From contig NZ_PDIZ01000003.1 in assembly GCF_002563635.1 (NCBI RefSeq), positions 124,001-188,000 on the forward strand: 64,000 nt of DNA, given 5' to 3'. This DNA comes from Bacillus sp. es.036. Its GTDB lineage: Bacteria; Bacillota; Bacilli; Bacillales; Guptibacillaceae. A model generated the notes under the pieces. That model had not been told where the DNA came from. It did no database searches and worked only from the letters and a program-made list of their open reading frames with translations. Each line of letters starts with the position of its first letter. Position 1 is the stretch's first letter. Shown piece after piece: positions 21,521 to 33,063 of this stretch. A program made the position numbers and the translations under genes.

Positions 21521-21747
21521 GAATCATAACTCCTTTAAATGGTTTGCATGCCTTAAAAGGCACTGCGCATACTCGTATTAGTTTAACACACTTTTAAAAG
21601 GGAATGCCGTTCATAAGACTTCATAAACTGTTTAGAACGATCGAAGCGAAACTTATCGAAAAGCAGGACAGAAGTCTTAGTATTTTATGTCAGATCGTGG
21701 CGAGTAGGTAAGAAAAGAAAAAACTGAAAAAAAATCAACTTTACTAC

Positions 21748-21776
21748 TTGCAAAAGGATACTGAATTATTTATTAT
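21748..21776 (+). promoter_or_regulatory. groESL promoter
   Basis: TTGCAA at 21748-21753 and TATTAT at 21771-21776, 17 bases apart, ten bases upstream of the CIRCE operator. The remainder of the 336 bases between ydiL and groES shows nothing further. Confidence 0.75.
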
Positions 21777-21785
21777 ATACATGTG

Positions 21786-21812
21786 TTAGCACTCGACGAT
21801 GGTGAGTGCTAA
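21786..21812 (+). promoter_or_regulatory. CIRCE operator for HrcA
   Basis: Perfect CIRCE: TTAGCACTC-N9-GAGTGCTAA. HrcA, stabilised by GroEL, represses groESL here. Confidence 0.96.
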
Positions 21813-21856
21813 AAAACGAATCAAACCATAATTTCCATCTGAGGAGGGTGTTTGAG

Positions 21857-22144
21857 TTGTTAAAGCCTTTAGGTGATCGAGTAGTCATCGAACCAATTCA
21901 ATTAGAAGAAAAAACGTCTAGCGGGATCGTGCTTCCGGATTCTGCGAAAGAAAAGCCACAAGAAGGTCGCGTCGTATCTGTAGGTAGCGGTGCACTAACT
22001 GATGGTGGAGAGCGCGTCGCTCTTGAAGTATCAGAAGGCGATGCAGTTATTTACAGCAAGTATGCTGGTACTGAAGTAAAGTATGACGGTAAAGAGTATC
22101 TAATCCTTCGTGAAAATGACATTCTTGCAGTTGTAGGTAAGTAA
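21857..22144 (+). CDS. groES: Co-chaperonin GroES
   Basis: GroES caps the GroEL folding chamber. The 95 residues begin [12 protein letters not shown] and contain the mobile loop [21 protein letters not shown] and C-terminal [11 protein letters not shown] chose TTG 21857 because GAGGAGGG at 21841-21848 lies 8 bases upstream; an ATG at 21806 falls inside the CIRCE element. Downstream groEL follows after 41 bases. Confidence 0.96.
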   Translation: MLKPLGDRVVIEPIQLEEKTSSGIVLPDSAKEKPQEGRVVSVGSGALTDGGERVALEVSEGDAVIYSKYAGTEVKYDGKEYLILRENDILAVVGK

Positions 22145-22182
22145 ACACAAAATAAAAGCACTACATACATTTAGGAGGGTAA

Positions 22183-23829
<1,647 letters not shown>

Positions 23830-23867
23830 TTCATGCTCCCAGCTGCTCAGAATATCTGAGTAAATGG

Positions 23868-23916
23868 AAAGCTTCCTCCAGTTTATGACTGGAGGGAGCT
23901 TTTTTATGTTTTTGTG
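23868..23916 (+). terminator. Terminator of groESL
   Basis: AAGCTTCCTCCAG-TTTATGA-CTGGAGGGAGCTTTTTT. Confidence 0.88.
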
Positions 23917-23973
23917 CATTAAATGTGAGAAGGAATAAATCACATCTTATTCTGTCTATATAACAAAAAACAC

Positions 23974-24002
23974 TTGTAACAGTAAGTCTATCAGTATAAA
24001 AT
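23974..24002 (+). promoter_or_regulatory. Probable lutP promoter
   Basis: TTGTAA at 23974-23979 and TAAAAT at 23997-24002, 17 bases apart, placing the start just before the LutR operator. Confidence 0.55.
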
Positions 24003-24013
24003 AAAACAACAGG

Positions 24014-24024
24014 TCATCTGATGA
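24014..24024 (+). promoter_or_regulatory. LutR operator at lutP
   Basis: TCATC-T-GATGA, the exact core reported for LutR of B. subtilis. It lies at the centre of a longer, nearly perfect palindrome (about 24003-24035, AAAACAACA...TGTTGTTTT) that ends in T, so the transcript could also form a hairpin. Confidence 0.85.
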
Positions 24025-24046
24025 CTTGTTGTTTTATCACCTAAAC

Positions 24047-24060
24047 TGAAAGCGCTAACA
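24047..24060 (+). promoter_or_regulatory. Catabolite-responsive element (cre) at lutP
   Basis: TGAAAGCGCTAACA fits the CcpA site consensus TGWAARCGYTWNCW. It lies downstream of the promoter, where CcpA would block transcription when glucose is present. Confidence 0.85.
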
Positions 24061-24091
24061 AAAGTGAAACTATGTAAACGGAGGAATGTTG

Positions 24092-25678
24092 ATGTTATTA
24101 CTTGTTGCTTTAAGTGCCATTTTAGCCCCATTTATCTTTTTAGTGCTCCTTCGAATGCCTGCTAAGAAAGGAATGTTCTTCAGTGCGTTAATTGTTATTA
24201 TCTTAGCTTTTTTTGTTTGGGGAGTAGAGGGAGAGGTTATAGTTGCATCTGTTTTGGAAGGATCGCATAAGGCGTTAACCATCTTATTTATTTTGTTCGG
24301 TGCGATCGTTTTATTAAATACACTTCGTCATACAGGTGCTGTGAATCGAATTAATCAAGGGTTTCGAAATATATCAACAGACATGCGAGTGCAAATTGTT
24401 ATCGTGGCTTTTTTATTCGGTGCATTAATCGAGGGTGCTGCAGGATTTGGTACTCCAGCGGCGCTCACCGGACCGCTGTTGGTAGCGTTAGGTTTTACCC
24501 CAATGGCAGCAGCGGCAATTGCTCTCATTGCAGATAGTTCAGCGGTATCTTATGGTGCTGTCGGTACGCCAATTCAAGTGGGGCTTAGTAATCTACCAGA
24601 CGCAGGTTTATCTTTTTATCAAGATATCGGTGTTCAAATTGCTTTCTTCGATTTATTTGCGGGTACCTTCATTCCGTTTATATTAGTCGTTGTTCTAACC
24701 GTTTTTTTTGGTATGAAGAAGAGTTGGAAAGATGCAATTGAAATGCTCCCTTGGACATTATTGATCGGAATTACTTATACGTCATCTGCTTATCTCTATG
24801 CTGTATTGTTCGGTCACGAGTTTGTTGCCATCTTAGCTTCTCTTACCGGGTTAGTCGTAGCGACACTCACGGCAAAGAAAGGTTTTTTGCTTCCGAAATC
24901 TTCATGGCAAGAAGCACTTCAAGAAGATTTTGTTATTGACGAAAAAGGCTCAAAGATGGGATTAGCATCAGCGTGGTCTCCTTACTTGATTATTGTTGCG
25001 CTATTGTTAATGACTCGAATTGTACCTGCCGTAAAAGACTTTACGTTAAGTTGGGTGGACTTGACGTGGACGAATATTTTAGGTGTTGAAGGCATTACTT
25101 CCAAGTGGCAAGTATTGTATTCACCGGGAACTGTGCTCGTGCTTGCAACGATTTTAGCGGTACTCATTCAACGAAAATCATTCCGGAATTTTTCAGCTGC
25201 TGCAAAGGAATCAATTATATCGATGAAAGATGCAGCGTTAGCTTTAATCGCCACACTAGCTCTTGTGCAAGTGTTTACAAATTCAGGAATGAATATGAAC
25301 GCTTTGATTAGCATGCCTCAATACATAGCTCAAACCCTGGCGAGTGGGTTTGGTTCCATGTGGGTGCTCGCAGCTCCATTTCTTGGAGAATTGGGAGCGT
25401 TTATTACAGGGAGTGCAACAGTATCGACACTCACGTTTTCTCCCATACAATATAGCATTGCGAAAGAGACTGGTCTCGCAAAGGATACAATTCTATCGCT
25501 TCAAGTTATTGGGGCTGCCGCTGGTAATATGATTTGTGTTCATAACGTTGTTGCAGCAGGAACTGTGGTTGGACTTTCTGGAAAAGAGGGAGATATTATT
25601 CGGAAAACGATTTTACCAGCTTTGCTATACGGACTTCTGGTAGGGGTAGCTGCTTTATTCATGACAGTGCTGTTTTAA
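24092..25678 (+). CDS. lutP: L-lactate permease (LctP/LutP family)
   Basis: A polytopic membrane transporter of 528 residues that imports lactate with protons. It shows about 12-14 hydrophobic segments and the family stretches [38 protein letters not shown] and [18 protein letters not shown] start at ATG 24092 because CGGAGG at 24079-24084 is 7 bases away; the ATG at 24086 is too close. It precedes lutR and lutABC and shares the LutR operator type, so it feeds the oxidation complex. Confidence 0.92.
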   Translation: MLLLVALSAILAPFIFLVLLRMPAKKGMFFSALIVIILAFFVWGVEGEVIVASVLEGSHKALTILFILFGAIVLLNTLRHTGAVNRINQGFRNISTDMRVQIVIVAFLFGALIEGAAGFGTPAALTGPLLVALGFTPMAAAAIALIADSSAVSYGAVGTPIQVGLSNLPDAGLSFYQDIGVQIAFFDLFAGTFIPFILVVVLTVFFGMKKSWKDAIEMLPWTLLIGITYTSSAYLYAVLFGHEFVAILASLTGLVVATLTAKKGFLLPKSSWQEALQEDFVIDEKGSKMGLASAWSPYLIIVALLLMTRIVPAVKDFTLSWVDLTWTNILGVEGITSKWQVLYSPGTVLVLATILAVLIQRKSFRNFSAAAKESIISMKDAALALIATLALVQVFTNSGMNMNALISMPQYIAQTLASGFGSMWVLAAPFLGELGAFITGSATVSTLTFSPIQYSIAKETGLAKDTILSLQVIGAAAGNMICVHNVVAAGTVVGLSGKEGDIIRKTILPALLYGLLVGVAALFMTVLF

Positions 25679-25752
25679 TTACTTCGTCACTTTTCCAATT
25701 CTTCTATTTAGAGTAAAATAAAAGTAACACACGATGGGAAGTTGGAGGGGAA

Positions 25753-26460
25753 ATGGTGGAATACAAACCGATTCGATCGAAAAAGATTTATGAGCAAGTC
25801 GCAGATTCTCTACTCGAATCGTTGAAAAATGGGACATTGAAGTCAGGAGATAAGCTTGATAGCGTGGAAGTTTTGGCGAAAAACTTTAATGTCGGAAGGT
25901 CGGCTATTCGAGAGTCATTAAGTGCGCTTCGTGCCATGGGAATTCTTGAAATGCGTCAGGGAGAAGGAACGTATGTTAAATCCTTTGATGCTTCGCGTTT
26001 TTCCTTACCAGTATCCGTTGCATTTTTAATGAAATCAGAAGATCTGCAAGAACTATTGGAAGTACGGAAGATACTTGAAGTAGGCGCAGCTGGGGCAGCG
26101 GCAGCTTCATATAAGAGTGAAGATCTATCCCCGATGAGAGATGCAATCGGGAAGATGGAAGAGGCAAAAGGCAGTGGTGAGCTCGGGGATCAGGCTGATT
26201 TAGCGTTTCATATGGCGCTGGTCAAAGCGAGTCACAATCAAATGCTGATTAACTTAATGAACAGTGTTTCTGAAATTATGATGCAGGCGATGCGAGAAAC
26301 GCGTAAATTGCTGCATACTCCGGAAGGGACAGAACGCTTGTTACAAGAACATCAAAGAATATTAGATGCCATCGAAACTCGTGATGAGGATAAAGCTCGA
26401 GAAGCAATGTTAGCACATCTTAACAATGTAGAAGAGTCGTTAGCTAATTTTATGAAGTAA
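25753..26460 (+). CDS. lutR: Lactate-responsive repressor LutR (GntR/FadR family)
   Basis: A 235-residue FadR-type regulator: N-terminal winged helix (residues about 8-75, VGRSAIRESLSALRAMGILEMRQGEGTYV) and a C-terminal FCD ligand domain with histidines for a metal (LAFHMALVKASHNQ, LLQEHQRILDAI). In B. subtilis LutR represses lutABC and lutP in the absence of lactate. Here the gene sits between its two operators (24014 and 26501), strongly supporting the name. GGAGGGG precedes the ATG. Confidence 0.9.
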   Translation: MVEYKPIRSKKIYEQVADSLLESLKNGTLKSGDKLDSVEVLAKNFNVGRSAIRESLSALRAMGILEMRQGEGTYVKSFDASRFSLPVSVAFLMKSEDLQELLEVRKILEVGAAGAAAASYKSEDLSPMRDAIGKMEEAKGSGELGDQADLAFHMALVKASHNQMLINLMNSVSEIMMQAMRETRKLLHTPEGTERLLQEHQRILDAIETRDEDKAREAMLAHLNNVEESLANFMK

Positions 26461-26500
26461 AGGGATCTGATTTAAGCAGTTTCCTTTTTATTTCATTTAG

Positions 26501-26511
26501 TCATCTGATGA
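26501..26511 (+). promoter_or_regulatory. LutR operator at lutA
   Basis: TCATC-T-GATGA again, inside AGTCATCTGATGACC, 29 bases before the lutA start. Confidence 0.85.
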
Positions 26512-26539
26512 CCTTATGTTTAAAGTGGGAGGTACTATT

Positions 26540-27256
26540 ATGAAGGTTTCGTTATTTATTACATGTTTATGTGACACGTTCACACCTGATGTTGGGAAGG
26601 ATACGGTGGAACTGTTAGAGCGCTTTGGGTGTGAAGTCAATTTTCCAGCTGGACAGACGTGCTGTGGGCAACCTGCTTATAACAGTGGGTACAAGAGTGA
26701 GTCGGTCAAAGCGATGAAACAAATGATCAAGGCTTTTGAATCATCCGAATATGTCGTTGGGCCTTCGGGATCTTGCGTACAGATGTTGAAAGAATATCCG
26801 AAAGTATTGGCAGAGGAACCGGAGTGGCGTGATAGAGCACGTAACCTATCGGATAAAACGTTTGAATTAACACAGTTTTTGGTTGATGTGCTAAAAGTAA
26901 AAGACGTAGGTTCTACATTTACTGGAACGGCAACGTATCATCCTTCCTGTCATATGACGCGTTTGTTAGGCGTTAAGGACGCTCCGAGAATTCTATTGGA
27001 GAATGTGAAAGGGCTGAACCTTATTGATTTGCCAATGAAAGAGGATTGCTGTGGATTTGGAGGTACCTTCGCTGTGAAAAATTCACAGATTTCCGGACAG
27101 ATGGTGCAAGAGAAGGCAGATCATATTGAAGAAACGCAAGCCGACTATTTAATTGGTGGAGATATGGGCTGCTTAATGAATATGGGTGGACGATTACGCA
27201 GAAATGGACAGGAAGTGAAATTTCTTCATATCGCACAAATATTAAACACTCGTTAA
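26540..27256 (+). CDS. lutA: Lactate utilization protein LutA
   Basis: LutA is one of three subunits of the iron-sulfur L-lactate oxidase complex that converts lactate to pyruvate. The 238 residues contain two CCG domains: [11 protein letters not shown]...[10 protein letters not shown] and CHMTRLLG...CCGFGGTF, whose cysteines bind a 4Fe-4S or related cluster. ATG 26540 follows GGGAGG at 26528-26532. A frame start at 26516 lies just after the operator and lacks a site. lutB begins 12 bases later. Confidence 0.95.
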   Translation: MKVSLFITCLCDTFTPDVGKDTVELLERFGCEVNFPAGQTCCGQPAYNSGYKSESVKAMKQMIKAFESSEYVVGPSGSCVQMLKEYPKVLAEEPEWRDRARNLSDKTFELTQFLVDVLKVKDVGSTFTGTATYHPSCHMTRLLGVKDAPRILLENVKGLNLIDLPMKEDCCGFGGTFAVKNSQISGQMVQEKADHIEETQADYLIGGDMGCLMNMGGRLRRNGQEVKFLHIAQILNTR

Positions 27257-27268
27257 GGAGGGGTATAG

Positions 27269-28693
27269 ATGAGTATTAAAATTGGTCATAAACCTTATGC
27301 TGATCGAATTCAAGACGGTATTGCAAATTCCTTTATGAGAAAAGCTGTTTCCAGTGCCCAGGGGCGGTTCCGTTCAGGACGTTTAAAAGCAGCAGAAGAA
27401 CTTGGGGATTGGGAAGAGTGGAGAACCCTTGGTGAAGAGATTCGTTCTCACACGATGGAAAACCTGGACTATTATTTGCATCAATTGAGTGAGCAGGTGG
27501 AAAAACGTGGCGGAACCGTCTTTTTTGCAGAAACTGCGGAAGAAGCGAACGAGTACATTCAGGAAATCGCGAAGAAAAAACAAGCGAAGAAAGTCGTTAA
27601 ATCGAAATCAATGGTGACAGAAGAAATCGGATTAAATGCGGCTCTTGAAAAAAGTGGGTGTGAGGTAGTTGAATCGGACCTTGGTGAGTGGATTTTACAA
27701 TTGGATGAAGATCCTCCTTCTCATATCGTGACCCCAGCGCTTCATAAAAATAAAGAGCAAATTCGCGAAACGTTTATGAAGAAGAAAGGCTATACTGGGT
27801 CGGATGATCCTGTTGAGCTCGCAGCTTTTGCTCGGGAACAATTGCGCCAGGATTTTCTAAAAGCAGATATTGGGATCACGGGGTGTAACTTTGCGGTTGC
27901 GGAATCTGGTGCAATCACGCTTGTTACAAATGAAGGGAATGCGAGAATGGTAACGTCTCTTCCAGAAACCCAAATTACTGTGATGGGCATGGAGCGAATT
28001 GTGCCCACTTGGGAGGACTTAGAAGTCGTTGTGAGCTTGTTGACTCGTGCAGCTGTAGGACAAAAGCTTACGAGCTATATTACAGCATTAACTGGAACGC
28101 GGCTTGAAGATGAAGTAGATGGTCCGGAAGATTTTCATCTGGTTATTGTCGACAATGGACGGTCGAAAATACTAGGAACTGAGTTTCAGTCAGCTCTTCA
28201 TTGTATTCGCTGTGCTGCGTGTATTAATGCTTGTCCTGTTTATCGTCACGTTGGTGGGCATTCATATGGATCGATTTATCCAGGACCGATTGGAGCTGTG
28301 CTTACACCCTTGCTGGATGGATACGATGATCATAAGGACCTTCCATATGCTTCGACCTTATGTGCTGCATGTACTGAAGCATGCCCTGTCAAAATTCCGC
28401 TTCATGAGCATTTGATCAGACACCGAGAAATCATCGTGGAACGCGAAAAAATGACGACCAAAGCGGAAAAAATGATGATGACGGGTTTCGCTAAATGGGC
28501 TTCAACACCAGCGGCCTATAAACTATCCACGAAAATGGCTAGAACAACGCTGAAACCCTGGACAAAAGATGACTATATCGAAAAAGGTCCAGGTCCAATG
28601 AAAGGCTGGACGGAGCAACGAGATTTCCCAGCTCCATCGAAGGAACGTTTCCGCGATTGGTATCAAAAACGACAGCAAAGGAGTGATCAGTGA
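27269..28693 (+). CDS. lutB: Lactate utilization iron-sulfur protein LutB
   Basis: 474 residues with an LUD domain (about 70-300) and a C-terminal ferredoxin-like pair of 4Fe-4S motifs, [19 protein letters not shown] and [12 protein letters not shown]. It probably passes electrons from lactate within LutABC. GGAGGGG lies before the ATG. Its stop overlaps the lutC start. Confidence 0.95.
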   Translation: MSIKIGHKPYADRIQDGIANSFMRKAVSSAQGRFRSGRLKAAEELGDWEEWRTLGEEIRSHTMENLDYYLHQLSEQVEKRGGTVFFAETAEEANEYIQEIAKKKQAKKVVKSKSMVTEEIGLNAALEKSGCEVVESDLGEWILQLDEDPPSHIVTPALHKNKEQIRETFMKKKGYTGSDDPVELAAFAREQLRQDFLKADIGITGCNFAVAESGAITLVTNEGNARMVTSLPETQITVMGMERIVPTWEDLEVVVSLLTRAAVGQKLTSYITALTGTRLEDEVDGPEDFHLVIVDNGRSKILGTEFQSALHCIRCAACINACPVYRHVGGHSYGSIYPGPIGAVLTPLLDGYDDHKDLPYASTLCAACTEACPVKIPLHEHLIRHREIIVEREKMTTKAEKMMMTGFAKWASTPAAYKLSTKMARTTLKPWTKDDYIEKGPGPMKGWTEQRDFPAPSKERFRDWYQKRQQRSDQ

Positions 28694-29400
28694 TGGCCAT
28701 TCATAACCGTGAAAGGTTTTTGAATAACCTGGCTGAGCAACTTGGTCGAACGCGACGAACGGAAGTGGAATCATCTGTCTATTCTGTTCACCCGCAGGAG
28801 CGAGTGTTCCAAGGGGCAACTCAAGATGAGCTAGTTGAGAAATTAGAGGAACAGTGTAAGGTGATTCACACTTCATTTACTAGAACGAACTTAGATGGAC
28901 TTGCAGAAACCTTACGAACGGTTCTTAAAAACTATGATGTTACCAAAGTAGTCGGAGCCAGTGGCCCAAGGAATGACGAAACGGGTTTAAGCAACGTATA
29001 CACGGAATTTCAAGCTGAAGGTTATGAGATTCACATTTGGGATGAAAAGAAAGGACAAGAAAACATAACGTTTGCTGAACAAGCAGGAGCAGGAATCGTG
29101 TTCAGTGATATTACGCTCGCAGAATCAGGCACCGTCACCTTGTTTAATGATCGCTTTAACGGTCGATCCATTAGCTTACTTCCGGAAACATTCATTGCCA
29201 TCGTTCCAAAGAGTACGCTCGTACCTCGAATGACGCAGGCGAGTCAATTGATTCATGAGGAAGAGAAGAAAGGAAACCCGGTTTCATCGTGCGTCAGTTT
29301 TGTTACTGGTCCAAGCAATAGTGCTGACATAGAGATGAACCTAATCGTTGGGGTTCATGGGCCAGTGAAAGCAACGTATATCGTGGTGGACGACTTATGA
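28693..29400 (+). CDS. lutC: Lactate utilization protein LutC
   Basis: 235 residues of the LUD family, third subunit of the lactate oxidation complex. Recognisable stretches: VVGASGPRNDETGL, GIVFSDITLAESGTV and the C-terminal SNSADIEMNLIVGVHGP. ATG 28693 shares its A with the lutB stop; AAGGAG at 28678-28683 would also serve GTG 28690. No T-rich terminator is seen after the gene. Confidence 0.94.
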   Translation: MAIHNRERFLNNLAEQLGRTRRTEVESSVYSVHPQERVFQGATQDELVEKLEEQCKVIHTSFTRTNLDGLAETLRTVLKNYDVTKVVGASGPRNDETGLSNVYTEFQAEGYEIHIWDEKKGQENITFAEQAGAGIVFSDITLAESGTVTLFNDRFNGRSISLLPETFIAIVPKSTLVPRMTQASQLIHEEEKKGNPVSSCVSFVTGPSNSADIEMNLIVGVHGPVKATYIVVDDL

Positions 29401-29443
29401 TGTTAATTTAAATTAAATCTTAAGAAAGTATGTAGTTCATAAT

Positions 29444-29478
29444 CCGCCTTAAGGCGGAGGGGATATCAAACCCCGGGT
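29444..29478 (+). other. Two adjacent hairpins after lutC
   Basis: CCGCCTTAAGGCGG (29444-29457) is followed by GGGG-ATATCAAA-CCCC. Neither has a T run, so this is not a classical terminator. It may stabilise the lut mRNA 3' end. Confidence 0.4.
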
Positions 29479-29540
29479 CATCGTCGACATATACTGTTTT
29501 TCGATACACTTAAGCTATCAAAAAAGCAGAGGTGTTGGGG

Positions 29541-30800
29541 ATGGCGTTAAAAGAGAACGTTCTTGAACAAAATGAACGCACAGTGCAAGTCGATTCTATT
29601 TTTAGAAATAAAAACTTTCTTCTTTTATGGGGAGCCGCATTTTTATCGAGTTTTGGTATTTCCTTTTTTCTTTTTTCGGAGAGCTGGTATGTCGTCAATG
29701 TTTTAAACCTTGAAGCTTCACTTGGTCTTATCTATATTGCATCGAGCATTCCAAGACTATTGTTTATGCTGATTAGCGGAACGGTTGCGGATCGGATGAG
29801 TAAAACAAAAATGATGTTTCTCTCCGATCTATCAAGAGGCGTTTTACTTGGTGGGCTTGTTCTCTGGTTTATTTTCGGAGACGTGACGCTCTGGACATTT
29901 GTCGGCGTTGCTTTTTTCTTTGGTATTCTTGACGCTTTTTTCTGGGCTGCTGAAAGTGCCGTCATTCCATCAATCATTCGTAAAGAAAATCTTACTAGAG
30001 GAAATTCCATAATTCAAATGACAAACCAGGCTTCTTTTATTATCGCTCCTATGCTGGCAGGCTTAATCATTGCTTTTGGGAGTTATGAAATTGTCTTTGC
30101 GATAACGGCAATGATGCTTTTTCTTGGCAGTATCCTTATCTATCTGATGAAAATTCCAAAGCATAAAGTGGAACAGGAAACGAGCGACCAATCTTTTTTT
30201 GAGACATTTAAAGAAGGACTTCTTTATGTAAAGGAATCAAGAGTTTTAGTCGTTGTCGTACTGACGACAGTTTTTATGAATTTGTTTCTTGTTGGTCCAA
30301 TGTCGATGGGGCTTCCGCTATTCGTTAAAACCATTCTAAGTGGTGATGCAATGACGTTTAGTTTATTAGAAGCTGGGGCGGCAGTGGGGATGTTAATTGG
30401 TTCTATTGTTGTTGGCGTTCTAAATTTAACGAAAAAGCGGGGAAAGATCGCGTTAATTACGCTCATCTTCTCTGGGCTTGCTTTTATCGGACTGAGCTTT
30501 TCAACTGTGCTTTGGATGAGTATTCTGATGCTTGTGATTTTTGGCGCATGTCTTTCTGCCAGCAACATTCCTTTTATATCGGCCATACAAGGCATGATTG
30601 AGGAAAGGGTCTTAGGCCGAGTAATGGGGCTGATCTCCCTTGCCTCTATGGGCCTTATCCCAGTCAGCTACGCTATGACAGCCCTTCTGCTTTCTACTGG
30701 AATCGGTATTGATCAAATAATGGCTGGAGGTGCTATGTTAGTTGTCTTGTATGCTTGCTTTGTTTATGCGAAGTTTCATGAGCTGAGAAATGTTGATTAA
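29541..30800 (+). CDS. MFS transporter (drug-efflux-like)
   Basis: A 419-residue major facilitator protein with about 12 membrane helices. The loop after helix 2 reads GTVADRMSKTKMMFLSDLSRG, the MFS motif A region, and IPSIIRKENLTRGNSIIQM is typical of the macrolide-efflux-like branch. GAGGTG lies 6 bases before ATG 29541; an upstream GTG start would overlap it. No regulator is adjacent. Substrate unknown. Confidence 0.8.
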   Translation: MALKENVLEQNERTVQVDSIFRNKNFLLLWGAAFLSSFGISFFLFSESWYVVNVLNLEASLGLIYIASSIPRLLFMLISGTVADRMSKTKMMFLSDLSRGVLLGGLVLWFIFGDVTLWTFVGVAFFFGILDAFFWAAESAVIPSIIRKENLTRGNSIIQMTNQASFIIAPMLAGLIIAFGSYEIVFAITAMMLFLGSILIYLMKIPKHKVEQETSDQSFFETFKEGLLYVKESRVLVVVVLTTVFMNLFLVGPMSMGLPLFVKTILSGDAMTFSLLEAGAAVGMLIGSIVVGVLNLTKKRGKIALITLIFSGLAFIGLSFSTVLWMSILMLVIFGACLSASNIPFISAIQGMIEERVLGRVMGLISLASMGLIPVSYAMTALLLSTGIGIDQIMAGGAMLVVLYACFVYAKFHELRNVD

Positions 30801-30822
30801 CAGACCAAATGGATGCTTTCCC

Positions 30823-30857
30823 CAACCCATTATCGTCGGAGATAATGGGTTTTTTTG
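30823..30857 (+). terminator. Terminator of the MFS gene
   Basis: AACCCATTATC-GTCG-GAGATAATGGGTTTTTTTG. Confidence 0.85.
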
Positions 30858-30891
30858 TTTGGAGAAGAACCTAAAAATTTGAAAAAACGAG

Positions 30892-30916
30892 GTTTGATAT
30901 TAGTCAGTTAGGGAAC
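30892..30916 (+). promoter_or_regulatory. Likely sigma-B promoter of the catalase
   Basis: GTTTGA at 30892-30897 and GGGAAC at 30911-30916, with a 13-base spacer; sigma-B consensus is GTTTAA-N12-15-GGGWAW. The start would fall about 35-40 bases before the GTG codon. Confidence 0.7.
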
Positions 30917-30962
30917 CGCTCTATATAAGATTTTACATATCGATATAGCGGGAGGAATTGTA

Positions 30963-32990
30963 GTGAGCGAGAATAAGAAAAAAAAGCAGCTAGACCAATA
31001 TAGCACCAATGATAAAGGTAAAATGACGACAAATCAGGGATTGAAGGTTTCGGAAGACGAATTTTCACTAAAAGCAGGGGAACGCGGCCCAACGCTAATG
31101 GAAGATTTTCATTTTAGAGAAAAAATGACGCACTTTGACCATGAGCGTATTCCTGAACGTGTTGTACACGCTAGAGGCTTCTCTGCACATGGTGAGTTTG
31201 AAGTTTATGAGTCGCTTGAAGAAATCACAGACGCTGAATTCTTAAAGGACACTTCCAGAAAAACGCCCGTTTTTGTTCGCTTTTCAACAGTAGCAGGTTC
31301 AAAAGGGTCTGCTGAAACGGTACGAGATGTCAGAGGGTTTTCCACACGCTTCTATACGGATGAGGGAAACTATGATTTAGTTGGGAATAACATGCCTGTA
31401 TTTTTTATTCAGGACGCTATTAAATTCCCAGACTTAATTCATGCGGTTAAACCCGAACCTCATAATGGTATGCCTCAAGCGGCTTCCGCTCATGATACCT
31501 TCTGGGATTTTATTGCGAATAATCAAGAATCTGCTCATATGGCGATGTGGGCAATGTCGGACAGAGCCATTCCTAGAAGCTTACGTATGATGGAAGGATT
31601 CGGCGTTCATACATTCCGTTTTGTAAACGCCAAAGGAGAAGCCCGCTTTATTAAGTTTCACTGGAAACCAAAGTTAGGTATCCATTCACTTGTGTGGGAT
31701 GAAGCACAAAAAATCTCGGGTAAAGATGCTGATTTCCACCGTGGCGACTTATATGAGTCCATTGAAAACGGTGACTACCCTGAGTGGGAACTAGGCGTTC
31801 AAATCATTAATGAAGAAGATGAATTTAAATTTGACTTTGATGTACTTGATCCAACAAAAATTTGGCCAGAAGAAGACATCCCTGTCAAAATCGTTGGGAA
31901 AATGACGTTAAACCGAAATGTCGAAAACGTCTTTGCTGAAAATGAGCAGGTTGCTTTTCATCCAGGTAACGTTGTAAAAGGAATTGATTTTTCGAATGAT
32001 CCACTACTGCAAGGACGTTTGTTCTCTTATACAGATACACAGATTAACCGTTTTGGCAGTGCGAACTATCATGAGTTGCCGATTAATCGCCCGGTTTGCC
32101 CGTTTTTCAACAATCAACGTGATGGTTTTATGCGCCAAACGATTAACAAAGGCCAAGTAAGCTACCACAAAAACTCTCTTGCTGATAATCAGCCAGAACC
32201 AGCGACAGAAGAAGAAGGTGGCTACGTTCATTATCAGGAGAAAGTTGACGGTCATAAGGTTCGTGCTCGCAGTGAAAGCTTTAAAGATCATTTCTCTCAG
32301 GCCGTTCTTTTCTTTAACAGCATGAGCGATGTGGAGAAAGAGCACATTAAAAATGCCTTTAGCTTTGAGTTAGGTAAGCTGACAAGTAAGTCCGTTCAGC
32401 AACAAGTCGTGGATATGCTTGCGAATATCAATTTAGACCTTTCTCAAACCGTCGCTCAAAATATCGGAGCGAAGGAACCTAAAGAAGGCGGATCAGATAT
32501 TACAAAAACATCACCTGCACTTAGCCAATTAAATACAACGTTTACGCCTGATACTCGAAAAGTAGGCGTAATTGTAGACAATGGATTTAATGGAGAAGAG
32601 CTCATTCAAGTACTGAATGAACTGAAAGAAAAAGGCATTAAGCCTGAGCTCATTAGCGATAAGCGCGGTGTGAAAACAGCTACTGATGGCGCTGAAGCCG
32701 AGATTGATCACACATTCCTCACTTGTGATTCTGTCTTGTTTGATGCCATTTACGCGGTTGGTGGGAATCAGGAAAGTAAAGGATTCTATCAATCCGCTAA
32801 TTACTTTATCAATGAAGCATTCTCACACTTTAAACCAATCGGCGGAACGCATGAAGGTATGAAGTGGTTAGAGAATAACGACTTAGTCGGGCAGTCAGGG
32901 GTTGTCACTGGCACAGATATGAATAAATTTGTAAATGAGTTCAGTGAAGCGATCGCGACGCATCGTCATTGGGATCGTAAACTAGTTTAA
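30963..32990 (+). CDS. katE: Large-subunit catalase (KatE type)
   Basis: A heme catalase that splits H2O2 to water and oxygen. At 675 residues it belongs to the large-subunit clade, with an extra C-terminal flavodoxin/DJ-1-like domain from about residue 525 (VGVIVDNGFNGEELIQVLNEL). Catalytic H69 (RVVHARG), N142 (VGNNMPVFFIQD) and heme ligand Y356 (RLFSYTDTQ) are in place. GTG start with GGGAGG 7 bases upstream. The sigma-B-like promoter and the RsbX gene 30 kb away fit B. subtilis KatE, a general stress protein. Confidence 0.93.
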   Translation: MSENKKKKQLDQYSTNDKGKMTTNQGLKVSEDEFSLKAGERGPTLMEDFHFREKMTHFDHERIPERVVHARGFSAHGEFEVYESLEEITDAEFLKDTSRKTPVFVRFSTVAGSKGSAETVRDVRGFSTRFYTDEGNYDLVGNNMPVFFIQDAIKFPDLIHAVKPEPHNGMPQAASAHDTFWDFIANNQESAHMAMWAMSDRAIPRSLRMMEGFGVHTFRFVNAKGEARFIKFHWKPKLGIHSLVWDEAQKISGKDADFHRGDLYESIENGDYPEWELGVQIINEEDEFKFDFDVLDPTKIWPEEDIPVKIVGKMTLNRNVENVFAENEQVAFHPGNVVKGIDFSNDPLLQGRLFSYTDTQINRFGSANYHELPINRPVCPFFNNQRDGFMRQTINKGQVSYHKNSLADNQPEPATEEEGGYVHYQEKVDGHKVRARSESFKDHFSQAVLFFNSMSDVEKEHIKNAFSFELGKLTSKSVQQQVVDMLANINLDLSQTVAQNIGAKEPKEGGSDITKTSPALSQLNTTFTPDTRKVGVIVDNGFNGEELIQVLNELKEKGIKPELISDKRGVKTATDGAEAEIDHTFLTCDSVLFDAIYAVGGNQESKGFYQSANYFINEAFSHFKPIGGTHEGMKWLENNDLVGQSGVVTGTDMNKFVNEFSEAIATHRHWDRKLV

Positions 32991-33004
32991 TGGAATAGAA
33001 TGCA

Positions 33005-33038
33005 AAAAGAGAGAGGGGAAAGCCCTCTCTCTTTTACT
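33005..33038 (+). terminator. Terminator of the catalase gene
   Basis: AGAGAGAGGG-GAAA-GCCCTCTCTCTTTT. Confidence 0.85.
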
Positions 33039-33063
33039 TTGGAAAAAAAACGACAAATCCTGA

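Noticed and set aside
24003-24035. Palindrome before lutP as the groESL terminator
   Set aside because: groESL already has a strong terminator at 23868-23916, and the centre of the palindrome is an exact LutR core.
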